The translations under genes and the position numbers were made by a program. The notes below the pieces were generated by a model. The model saw only the letters and a program-made list of their open reading frames with translations. It did no database searches and was not told the DNA's origin. From contig JAIPBB010000158.1 in NCBI GenBank assembly GCA_021739805.1, positions 1 through 11,911 of the forward strand: a stretch of 11,911 nucleotides of DNA, given 5' to 3'. Of the stretch, positions 1 to 6,099 are shown one piece after another (within the stretch, counting starts at the first letter, position 1; each line of letters begins with the position of its first letter). Origin of the DNA: Saprospiraceae bacterium (GTDB lineage Bacteria > Bacteroidota > Bacteroidia > Bacteroidales > JAIPBB01).

Positions 1-103
1 GATTGCTTTGCATAACTGCTTCAGTTTTATCTTTTTTGCATGAATGTAATGCAATAATAAACGCAACAATAATTAGTGTTATTGTTAAAATTTTCTTTTT
101 CAT
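1..103 (-). CDS. Lipoprotein N-terminus (partial, runs off the window)
   Basis: Only the first 34 codons lie in the window; the gene continues beyond position 1. It starts at an ATG at 103-101 and reads MKKK, then a hydrophobic stretch of about 17 residues, then the lipobox-like ALHSC with Cys22, followed by a charged KKDKTE segment. That is the layout of a type II (lipoprotein) signal peptide, so the mature protein should be lipid-anchored at Cys22 and sit in the outer or inner membrane facing the periplasm or the surface. Nothing can be said about its function because the mature domain is outside the window. No strong Shine-Dalgarno is present, which is normal for Bacteroidota. A possible -7 box (TAAGTTTG) lies on the same strand at 228-221, without a clear -33 partner. 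Confidence 0.72.
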   Translation of the reverse strand, partial: MKKKILTITLIIVAFIIALHSCKKDKTEAVMQSN

Positions 104-184
104 TTTAATTGTATTTAAAGTTTATATTAATCTTTTAGAAATTCAAAAAAATCCTTAAATTGTATAAGTAATTTCTGAAAATAA

Positions 185-264
185 GCCACTTAAGTAAATA
201 TGCCTAAGTGGCAAACCGAACAAACTTATTAAAGCCTAAAATAAACAGGCTTCTTTTTTTAGGC
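185..264 (+). other. Two successive hairpins, the second terminator-like; possible 3' end of a small RNA
   Basis: The first inverted repeat has 8-bp arms, GCCACTTA at 185-192 and TAAGTGGC at 205-212, with a 12-nt loop. The second is AAGCCT (232-237) with AGGCTT (247-252), followed by CTTTTTTT on the plus strand, as in a Rho-independent terminator. An alternative pairing, GCCTAAAA (234-241) with TTTTAGGC (257-264), overlaps it. No plus-strand gene lies upstream within the window (the neighbour at 1-103 is on the minus strand). The terminator would therefore serve an unrecognised plus-strand RNA or be a relic. The rest of the 104-631 gap contains a C8 run and a palindrome (listed separately) and no convincing coding region. 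Confidence 0.28.
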
Positions 265-341
265 GAAAAATTATAAAGTAATGAATAATGTAGAAATATA
301 AAACTAATTAGCTTACACCATGCAATCGCTAACTTACTGTG

Positions 342-349
342 CCCCCCCC
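342..349. repeat. C8 homopolymer in AT-rich intergenic DNA
   Basis: Eight consecutive C residues (342-349) stand in a gap that is otherwise strongly AT-rich. Runs of this length are prone to slippage in replication and in sequencing. No gene overlaps the tract convincingly, and it is about 280 bases upstream of the DUF5686 gene start, so any effect would be on transcription rather than on a reading frame. Confidence 0.8.
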
Positions 350-433
350 AGTTACATATATGGGAGAATATCTTGAAAATTATATTTTGCGATATGGGCA
401 TTATTTTTTAAATTATATATTTTCTTATATGTG

Positions 434-452
434 TTGTATTTTAGAAATACAA
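434..452. promoter_or_regulatory. Perfect palindrome, possible operator
   Basis: Two 8-bp arms, TTGTATTT (434-441) and AAATACAA (445-452), flank a 3-nt centre (TAG). A perfect 16-base dyad with a short spacer is typical of a binding site for a dimeric helix-turn-helix regulator. It lies about 180 bases upstream of the TTG start of the DUF5686 gene. No T-run follows, so it is not a terminator. In such AT-rich DNA an 8-bp dyad can also arise by chance. Confidence 0.25.
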
Positions 453-631
453 TGTAAATGTAAGAAAAAAATAGTTATCATTTCAGTTTTAAAGTTTTTT
501 TTTACTTGTGTTGGAATTTTATAATTTTACACACCTTTAATTCATTATAAACTGTCTTGAGTTTCGGATTGATTGTTGTATAAAATCCGTTTTTTTGAAT
601 TAAATATTACATTTAATTTATTTATCAAAGA

Positions 632-3103
632 TTGAAAAAAAGACAAAAATATTTTTTAAGCATATTGTTGCTACTTCTGTCAATATTAACTTTTGATGGA
701 TATTCACAGATTACAAAAATAATGGGTGTGGTAACCGATTCCATTACAAAAGAGCCTATTCCATTTGTGAATTTGATTCTAAAAGGAACATCCATAGGAG
801 CAACCACAAATTTTGATGGGGAATATTCTATTGAATCAAATTCAAGAGCTGACACTCTTTTGATTTCTTATATGGGTTACAATTCTAAAAGCTATACTGT
901 TAAACTTTTCAAATTCCAAACAATTAACTTTGAATTAAGTCCGAGCAGTCAAACATTATCAGAAGTGGTTATAGTTCCCGGCGAAAATCCTGCAATAATT
1001 TTATTAAGAAAAGTAATTGCAAATAAGGATAAATATAACCGCGAAAATTATGACGGATACACTTATGAGGCTTATAATAAAATTCAACTCGACGCAAATA
1101 ATATAACTGACAAATTCAGGAAAAGAAGAGTTTTCAAACAGTTTCAGTTTGTGTTCGACCACATCGATACATCAACAGTAAATGGCAAAGCATATCTTCC
1201 TTTATTTTTAACAGAAACGCTTTCCGACTTTTATTATAAAAAGAACCCAAAAGGTACACGTGAAGTAATTAAAGCATCAAAAGTTTCCGGTGTTGAGAAT
1301 GAAAGTTTTTCAACTTATTTGGGTGATATGTACCAAAATGTTAATGTTTACGACAATTTCATTATGCTTTTTGAAAAAAACTTTGTTAGTCCGATAGCAA
1401 ATAATGCAACACTATTTTATAAATATTATTTAGTTGACAGTGCTTTTTTTGGCAATAAATGGTGTTATAAAATAATGTTCAAACCAAGACGAAAACAAGA
1501 ATTGACATTTACGGGAGATATTTGGATTCATGATTCAACTTATGCGGTGAAGAAATTAAACGTAAGAATCGCTGACGATGCCAACATAAATTTCATTAAC
1601 GATTTAATGGCAATTCAGGAATTTGATTTAGTTGATGAAACTCACTGGATGATTGTTAAAGACTTGGTTGTTATCGACTTTAATGTTCTGGAAGAGTCAA
1701 AAACTGCTACGGGTTTCTATGGACATAAAACCACAACATATAAAAACTTTAAATTCGATGGAGTTAGTGATAATGATGTTTTTTCAAGCCAGATTCATGT
1801 AATAGTTGAAGACAGTTCCTTTAAAAAATCAGATGATTTTTGGGTAACTGCTCGTCATGATACTTTAACCCAGGATGAAAAAGTCATTTATGAAATGGTT
1901 GATTCCATTAAAAATATGCCTGTTTTCAAAACTTATATTGATGTAATTCAGATGATTGTCACAGGATATTATGTAAGGGGGAATTTTGAAATTGGACCTT
2001 ATGCTTCCATGTTCAGTTTTAATCAATTGGAGGGCAATAGGTTTAGGTTAGGAGGCAGAACATCTAATGATTTCAGCACGAAAATAATGTATAATGCTCA
2101 TTTAGCTTATGGCACAAAGGATGAGAAATTCAAATATGGTGGTGGACTTATTTATATGAAATCGAAAAATCCAAGAAGAACATTTAACTTTCAATATAAA
2201 AACGATATTGAACAATTAGGTCAAAGCCAGAATGCTTTCAGAGAGGATTATATTATCGGCTCAATATTACGGAGAAACCCACTCGATAAACTCTCAATGG
2301 TAGAAGAATTTTCAGCAAATTATGAGCACGAATGGTTTACGGGATTTTCAAACACTCTGAATTTAATTCATCGTGATATTTTTCCTGTCGGTAAATCAGA
2401 GTTTAAATTTGAACAAAACGGCAATATATTAAACTCAATAACCACATCCGAAGTTCGGCTTGATGTACATTTCGCCTATAAAGAAAAGTATATGATGGGA
2501 GAGTTTGAAAGAGTAAGCCTCGGAACAATTTATCCAATTTTAGATATTCAATACAGTCATGGATTTAATAATATTTGGGAGAGCAATTATAGCTACGATA
2601 AAATTCAGATGAATCTAACCCACTGGTTTAATGTTAGAAGTTTTGGATGGTCGAAGTATATTATTGAAACAGGAAGAGTTTTTGGTGAGCTTCCTTATCC
2701 TCTGCTAAAACTACATGAGGGAAACGAAACATATTCATTCGACGAACAATCTTTTAACACTATGAATTATTATGAGTTCGTAAGTGATAAATATGTGAGC
2801 CTGTATTACACACATCATTTCGATGGGTTTTTCCTTAATCATATGCCACTTATGCGAAAGCTTAAATGGCGGGAAGTTGTTTTTGGAAAAGGTGTAGTTG
2901 GAGATTTAGGAGATGAAAACAAAAAATACAGCACCTTCCCTACTAGTTTGAATGAACTAAATAAACCATTTTTTGAAGCCGGTGTTGGAATAGAAAATAT
3001 ATTAAAAATCATAAGAATTGATGCAATTTGGCGTTTATCTCATCTGAACAATCCCGATATTAATAAATTCAGTATTATGGGAACTTTGAAATTCAGCTTA
3101 TAA
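632..3103 (+). CDS. Outer-membrane protein: carboxypeptidase-regulatory-like domain plus DUF5686
   Basis: This is a secreted protein of 823 residues. Residues 1-26 form a signal peptide (basic MKKRQK, a leucine-rich core, then GYSQ). Residues about 28-105 are a carboxypeptidase regulatory-like beta-sandwich (GVVTDSITKEPIPFVNL...GTTTNFDGEYSI-type pattern, then LLISYMGY), the module found at the N-terminus of many Bacteroidota outer-membrane proteins. The rest matches DUF5686, starting with NPAIILLRKVIANKDKYN at about 119-136; its C-terminal half is rich in aromatic, alternating strands and ends in LKFSL, as expected for a beta-barrel. The length is usual for the family, whose function is unknown; an envelope role is likely. 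The start is TTG at 632: the upstream frame closes at a TAA at 614-616, and the next ATG (722) would remove the signal peptide. It may be transcribed alone, or read through into lptB across the repeat-filled gap. Confidence 0.88.
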   Translation: MKKRQKYFLSILLLLLSILTFDGYSQITKIMGVVTDSITKEPIPFVNLILKGTSIGATTNFDGEYSIESNSRADTLLISYMGYNSKSYTVKLFKFQTINFELSPSSQTLSEVVIVPGENPAIILLRKVIANKDKYNRENYDGYTYEAYNKIQLDANNITDKFRKRRVFKQFQFVFDHIDTSTVNGKAYLPLFLTETLSDFYYKKNPKGTREVIKASKVSGVENESFSTYLGDMYQNVNVYDNFIMLFEKNFVSPIANNATLFYKYYLVDSAFFGNKWCYKIMFKPRRKQELTFTGDIWIHDSTYAVKKLNVRIADDANINFINDLMAIQEFDLVDETHWMIVKDLVVIDFNVLEESKTATGFYGHKTTTYKNFKFDGVSDNDVFSSQIHVIVEDSSFKKSDDFWVTARHDTLTQDEKVIYEMVDSIKNMPVFKTYIDVIQMIVTGYYVRGNFEIGPYASMFSFNQLEGNRFRLGGRTSNDFSTKIMYNAHLAYGTKDEKFKYGGGLIYMKSKNPRRTFNFQYKNDIEQLGQSQNAFREDYIIGSILRRNPLDKLSMVEEFSANYEHEWFTGFSNTLNLIHRDIFPVGKSEFKFEQNGNILNSITTSEVRLDVHFAYKEKYMMGEFERVSLGTIYPILDIQYSHGFNNIWESNYSYDKIQMNLTHWFNVRSFGWSKYIIETGRVFGELPYPLLKLHEGNETYSFDEQSFNTMNYYEFVSDKYVSLYYTHHFDGFFLNHMPLMRKLKWREVVFGKGVVGDLGDENKKYSTFPTSLNELNKPFFEAGVGIENILKIIRIDAIWRLSHLNNPDINKFSIMGTLKFSL

Positions 3104-3142
3104 TTGGATAATAAATGCTAATTTTACACCTATTAAGATTGC

Positions 3143-3166
3143 TAAATTGTTAAATTGTCATATTGT
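3143..3166. repeat. Three tandem 8-base units (TAAATTGT-like)
   Basis: TAAATTGT occurs at 3143-3150 and 3151-3158, followed by the variant CATATTGT at 3159-3166. It is a short AT-rich slippage repeat lying just downstream of the DUF5686 gene and next to the palindromic element. No function is apparent. Confidence 0.55.
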
Positions 3167-3171
3167 CAAAA

Positions 3172-3331
3172 ACATTAAATAATGTTTGCAAGAAAACTAC
3201 CCTGAATTGAAAATCAGCCTTTCCCCGTCCCTAAAGGGTGGGCTGATTTTCAGCGAGTTCACCCTTTAGGGACGGGGAAAAACTCTCTGAAAATCAAAAT
3301 TTATTGGGTTTTCTTGCATACATTAAATAAT
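3172..3331. mobile_element. Palindromic MITE-like or REP-like element flanked by 12-bp direct repeats
   Basis: The 12-base word ACATTAAATAAT occurs at 3172-3183 and again at 3320-3331, flanking 136 bases. Inside, the outer arms TGCAAGAAAAC (3187-3197) and GTTTTCTTGCA (3308-3318) are exact inverted repeats. The core has a perfect 21-bp inverted repeat (3220-3240 with 3260-3280, built around CCCTAAAGGG and GACGGGG) with a 19-nt loop. An overlapping 11-bp stem pairs GAAAATCAGCC (3209-3219) with GGCTGATTTTC (3241-3251), and a further GAAAATCA copy lies at 3289-3296. It encodes no protein. The layout (direct repeats outside, inverted repeats inside, GC-rich core in AT-rich DNA) fits a small non-autonomous element with a target duplication. 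The flanking word is itself nearly palindromic, which weakens that reading. A structured RNA or transcription attenuator between the two plus-strand genes is the alternative. Confidence 0.55.
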
Positions 3332-3347
3332 TGGGATTTCGATATTG

Positions 3348-3400
3348 TTTAGTATTTAGTATTTAGAAATTAGTATTTAGAATTTAGTATTTAGAAATTT
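3348..3400. repeat. AGTATTTAG repeats in 7-bp register upstream of lptB
   Basis: AGTATTTAG occurs four times, starting at 3351, 3358, 3372 and 3386, that is at spacings of 7, 14 and 14 bases, so all copies keep a strict heptamer register. The tract ends about 10 bases before the lptB start codon and therefore occupies its leader or promoter region. AT-rich heptamer repeats of this kind seem frequent between genes in Bacteroidota. Copy-number changes could alter promoter spacing, but no clear promoter box could be matched to it. Confidence 0.65.
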
Positions 3401-3409
3401 CGTTAAAAA

Positions 3410-4135
3410 ATGATATTACAAGCAAAGAATCTTATTAAGAAATATAAAAGCCGTATTGTGGTTAACGATGTTAGCGTTGAAGTTAACCAAGGTGAAATTG
3501 TTGGCTTGCTTGGACCAAATGGAGCCGGAAAAACAACAACTTTCTATATGATTGTAGGCTTAATTAAACCAAATGCCGGTGAGATTTTCCTTGATAAAGC
3601 AAATATTACCGAGGAAGCAATGTATAAAAGGTCGAAGAAAGGCATTGGCTATCTTGCACAGGAAGCTTCTGTTTTTAGAAAATTAAGTGTTGAAGATAAT
3701 ATCAAAGCTGTTCTTGAATTCACCAAACTAAATAAAAAAGAACAAGGAGTGAAACTGGAATCTCTGCTAGAAGAGTTTGGATTGACTCAAATAAGAAAAA
3801 GTAAAGGAAACACACTTTCAGGTGGCGAAAGACGAAGGACTGAAATTGCTCGAGCTTTAGCTGTTAACCCAAAATTTATTTTACTTGATGAACCTTTTGC
3901 AGGAGTTGACCCAATTGCAGTAGAAGACATTCAGGCTATTGTTTCTAAACTTAAAGAAAAAAATATAGGAATCCTTATTACCGACCATAATGTTCATGAA
4001 ACATTAAACATTACTGACAGAGCCTATTTGCTTTTTGAAGGTTCAATTTTGAAATCAGGAACGGCACAGGAATTAGCTGATGATGAAAAGGTGAGAAGAG
4101 TTTATTTGGGTAAGAATTTCGAATTAAGGAAATAA
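3410..4135 (+). CDS. lptB: LptB, ATPase of the lipopolysaccharide export ABC transporter
   Basis: LptB is the cytoplasmic ATPase that, as a dimer with the membrane proteins LptF and LptG, extracts lipopolysaccharide from the inner membrane and drives it along the Lpt bridge to the outer membrane. All nucleotide-binding motifs are present in its 241 residues: Walker A GPNGAGKT (35-42), Q-loop Gln84 in [13 protein letters not shown], signature LSGGE (136-140) followed by RRR, Walker B FILLDEP with catalytic Glu161, D-loop AGVD, and H-loop His193 in [15 protein letters not shown] and the ending [11 protein letters not shown] are typical of LptB rather than of the similar LivF/LivG ATPases. The length is normal for the family. 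The ATG at 3410 gives the usual N-terminus ([12 protein letters not shown]). The lptF, lptG and lptA partners are not in the window. A terminator follows directly, so lptB is the last gene of its transcript. Confidence 0.95.
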   Translation: MILQAKNLIKKYKSRIVVNDVSVEVNQGEIVGLLGPNGAGKTTTFYMIVGLIKPNAGEIFLDKANITEEAMYKRSKKGIGYLAQEASVFRKLSVEDNIKAVLEFTKLNKKEQGVKLESLLEEFGLTQIRKSKGNTLSGGERRRTEIARALAVNPKFILLDEPFAGVDPIAVEDIQAIVSKLKEKNIGILITDHNVHETLNITDRAYLLFEGSILKSGTAQELADDEKVRRVYLGKNFELRK

Positions 4136-4170
4136 AAAAAAAGCATTAAAGTTTTAATGCTTTTTCTTTT
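4136..4170. terminator. Bidirectional Rho-independent terminator between convergent genes
   Basis: The stem GCATTAA (4143-4149) pairs with TTAATGC (4154-4160) across a 4-nt loop. An A-run precedes it (from 4136) and a T-run follows (4161-4170, TTTTTCTTTT). With A on one side and T on the other it can stop transcription from both directions. It sits between the lptB stop codon (4135) and the stop of the convergent acylphosphatase-like gene (4182). Confidence 0.85.
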
Positions 4171-4181
4171 TGATTTAGGTG

Positions 4182-4550
4182 TTAATGCAAAAAATTCCGG
4201 AATGATAAGGAAAATTTACTGAAAACCGGAATAGAAAGAAAGTTAAACTCTTTTGCTTTATATTTAAGAACCACAAATTTTCTATAATCGCCTAAAAGTC
4301 CCATTTCAACGTTTACATAATTTGTGAATGATGATAATGAACCATCCCTAAAAAGGTCTATAAATTTCTCTAAATTGTATTTTGCTCCTTCTGCTTCAAT
4401 TCTTATTGTTTCTTCATCAATTTGTTTAACGTAACCCAAAATGTCGAATGTGTTAGCATATAAAACTGAGTAATATATAAAATCAAAATCTTGAAGTCTG
4501 CCGCTTACCTTTATATTCCAGTGCTCTCTTATATTATCATTTTCTTTCAT
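4182..4550 (-). CDS. Degenerate acylphosphatase-like protein
   Basis: This is a cytoplasmic protein of 122 residues. Residues about 10-90 follow the acylphosphatase ferredoxin-like fold: WNIKVSGRLQDFDF matches the family's VxGxVQGVGFR strand and loop, LGYVKQ matches the GWVRN segment, and EGAKYNLEKFIDLFRDGSLSSFTNYVNVE matches the second helix and last strand. True acylphosphatases use an Arg in the loop and an Asn after the second strand. Here those positions are Ile25 and Gln43, and the glycines of the phosphate-binding loop are replaced (DFDF for GVGF). Hydrolysis of acyl phosphates is therefore unlikely. A C-terminal tail of about 30 residues, rich in Phe and Ser, extends beyond the usual 90-residue domain. 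A structural or ligand-binding role is possible. It is apparently monocistronic, with promoter candidates upstream and the shared terminator downstream. Confidence 0.72.
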   Translation of the reverse strand: MKENDNIREHWNIKVSGRLQDFDFIYYSVLYANTFDILGYVKQIDEETIRIEAEGAKYNLEKFIDLFRDGSLSSFTNYVNVEMGLLGDYRKFVVLKYKAKEFNFLSIPVFSKFSLSFRNFLH

Positions 4551-4689
4551 TGAATGTGCTTAAAAAATTCAAACGTAAAATTAGATTGTCAAATACCTCC
4601 TTTTTAGCGAAGAATACCCGATTAAAGCAGGTAATTTACCTATGATGAGATTTTTTGTTTTGCTTTATTAATTTTCATTAATTTCAATG

Positions 4690-4717
4690 CAAAGGTATAA
4701 TGGAATCAGTGTAGCAA
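4690..4717 (-). promoter_or_regulatory. Bacteroidota-type promoter for the acylphosphatase-like gene
   Basis: On the minus strand TTG (4717-4715) is followed after 17 bases by TACCTTTG (4697-4690), a full match to the Bacteroidota -7 consensus TAnnTTTG. It would give a leader of about 130 nt before the ATG at 4550. A second -7 box, TACGTTTG, lies closer (4577-4570) but lacks a well-spaced -33 element. The surrounding gap of 4551-4837 holds no gene. It also contains a 13-base palindrome, AGGTAA-T-TTACCT, at 4629-4641, inside the predicted leader. Confidence 0.5.
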
Positions 4718-4837
4718 GCTTAACTAATTATTAAGTTTAAGTGAATTAAACTAACTCTTGCACATCACTTTTTGATTTAGTGAAATAGCAATTATCTTTT
4801 AAAAAAGGAAATAAAATAGATTTGAAGAATTAGAATA

Positions 4838-5941
4838 TTATGCCACTCTCAGTTTTAAGCCATGCTCTGCCTGATGATATTCATCAACAAGACTTGCCAT
4901 AACTTGCTTAACAGATTGGATTTCGGTTGCTCTATAGGCATTGGTTCCTGCAAAAGCAAATCCATTTTCCATATCACCTTGACCGGCATTAAACAATGCT
5001 TCGGCAATGCAATACGGAACTTCTTTATAATTGCAGTTTTTTAGGCATTTCCATGGGCATTTCACAGGCTTTTGTTCACCATTCTGAATTTGCTTAACAA
5101 ATTCATTACGAATAACTCTTCCGGGAAGTCCGACAGGGCTTTGAATTATTGTAATATCTTCTTCGGAAGCTTTCAAATAGCTTTCTTTAAATTTAATATC
5201 AGCATCGCATTCATAAGTGGTTACAAAACGAGTTCCCATTTTTACTGCATTTGCACCGGCTTCCATTACTTTATAAATATCAGAACCTGTATAAATTCCA
5301 CCTCCGGCAATTATTGGAATTTTTCTGCCATGCTTTTGCTCAAATGGTTTTAATACTTGTTTAGTTTCTTTTACGATTGTAGCAAGATTAAAAGTAGAAT
5401 GCTCTAAATCTTCTTTTTTAAATCCCAAATGTCCACCTGCAAGAGGTCCTTCAACAACCACAGCATCAGGAATTCTACTATGTTTTGATGACCAATAAGA
5501 AAAAATTAATCTTGTTGCTTTTGCCGATGAAACTTTAGGAATAAATTTAGTATCGGTATATTGAAATAATTCTTCACTAATAGTACAAGGTCTTTGTAAT
5601 GGTAAACCTGCACCAAGAATTACCATGTCAAGCTTTTCTTCTATTGCTACTTTAAGCAAATCTTCATAATCAGAAACAGCAAGCATAATATTCGCTCCAA
5701 TTACCCCATTTGAAAGCTCTCGGGCTTTTCGTATTTGTTTTCGAAATGCTATTAGATTAGATTCTTTGAAATTTTTCCTGTAATTAGGTTCTGTCATTCC
5801 TATTCCAACAGCTGAGATTATTCCAACTCCTCCTTCGTTAGCAACTGCTGCTGCTAAACCCGATAAAGAAATGCAAACACCCATTCCCCCTTGAATTATT
5901 GGGACATCAATTTTTAAATTTCCAATTTGTAGCGGTTCCAT
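4838..5941 (-). CDS. Nitronate monooxygenase family flavoprotein
   Basis: This is an FMN-dependent TIM-barrel enzyme of 367 residues of the nitronate monooxygenase / 2-nitropropane dioxygenase family. The family oxidises alkyl nitronates with O2 and includes the related enoyl-ACP reductase FabK. Visible signatures are PIIQGGMG (14-21) at the first barrel strand, GANIM (82-86), DMVILGAGLP (105-114), GPLAGGHLGF (165-174) with the probable active-site His171, the phosphate-binding AGGGI (212-216), and KMGTRF (234-239). Residues 295-311 carry four cysteines (Cys295, Cys299, Cys303, Cys311) in a CPWKC-LKNC-x7-C arrangement that could bind metal. The ATG at 5941 gives the expected MEPLQIGNLKIDVPIIQ start. 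The gene lies 158 bases downstream of the LytTR gene on the same strand and has its own -7 box. The physiological substrate cannot be told from sequence; a FabK-like role is less likely given the Cys-rich C-terminus. Confidence 0.88.
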   Translation of the reverse strand: MEPLQIGNLKIDVPIIQGGMGVCISLSGLAAAVANEGGVGIISAVGIGMTEPNYRKNFKESNLIAFRKQIRKARELSNGVIGANIMLAVSDYEDLLKVAIEEKLDMVILGAGLPLQRPCTISEELFQYTDTKFIPKVSSAKATRLIFSYWSSKHSRIPDAVVVEGPLAGGHLGFKKEDLEHSTFNLATIVKETKQVLKPFEQKHGRKIPIIAGGGIYTGSDIYKVMEAGANAVKMGTRFVTTYECDADIKFKESYLKASEEDITIIQSPVGLPGRVIRNEFVKQIQNGEQKPVKCPWKCLKNCNYKEVPYCIAEALFNAGQGDMENGFAFAGTNAYRATEIQSVKQVMASLVDEYHQAEHGLKLRVA

Positions 5942-5979
5942 GATTTCTTAACCTTTAAATATGTTGTGATTGTAGAATG

Positions 5980-6003
5980 CAAAAATATAACTGACTTTAG
6001 TCA
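5980..6003 (-). promoter_or_regulatory. -7 box and adjacent palindrome upstream of the nitronate monooxygenase
   Basis: On the minus strand TATTTTTG (5987-5980) matches TAnnTTTG and would start transcription about 30 bases before the ATG at 5941. No TTG is present at the -33 position. Instead a 12-base palindrome, TGACT-TT-AGTCA (5992-6003), lies immediately upstream, inside the region between -7 and -33. A weak or absent -33 box with a dyad in its place suggests regulated expression, by repression at the palindrome or activation from the upstream repeats. Confidence 0.4.
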
Positions 6004-6015
6004 TAAAAAAAATAA

Positions 6016-6087
6016 AGGGTTAGGTATAAGATAAAAGGGAGTAATTTGAGTTTTAGGGATGAAATCAATAAATTTTAGGGACGAAAT
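6016..6087. promoter_or_regulatory. Phased direct repeats, candidate LytTR-binding sites
   Basis: TTTTAGGGATGAAAT (6051-6065) and TTTTAGGGACGAAAT (6073-6087) match at 14 of 15 positions and are exactly 22 bases apart. The AGGG core recurs at 6016, 6036, 6055 and 6077, spacings of 20, 19 and 22, so all copies lie about two helical turns apart on one face of the DNA. LytTR-domain proteins are known to bind pairs of direct repeats with roughly 21-base centre spacing. The array lies between the LytTR gene (ends 6100) and the nitronate monooxygenase promoter, about 40-110 bases upstream of its predicted start point. Confidence 0.45.
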
Positions 6088-6099
6088 TTTCAATTGTCT

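Noticed and set aside
204..524. Small open frames on both strands in the first gap (65 and 61 codons)
   Set aside because: They cross the hairpins and the C8 run, have no signal peptide or domain, and depend on low-complexity AT-rich sequence.
3220..3280. CRISPR-like repeat arrangement
   Set aside because: There is one inverted pair, not a series of direct repeats with regular unique spacers, and no cas gene is in the window.
4735..4751. GTTTAA/TTAAAC hairpin after the nitronate monooxygenase gene as terminator
   Set aside because: The stem is only A-T rich apart from one G-C pair and is not followed by a T-run on the minus strand.
4862..5353. Two plus-strand open frames inside the nitronate monooxygenase
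   Set aside because: Both are shadows of the strong minus-strand enzyme gene; their translations are Phe/Ile/Cys-rich noise.
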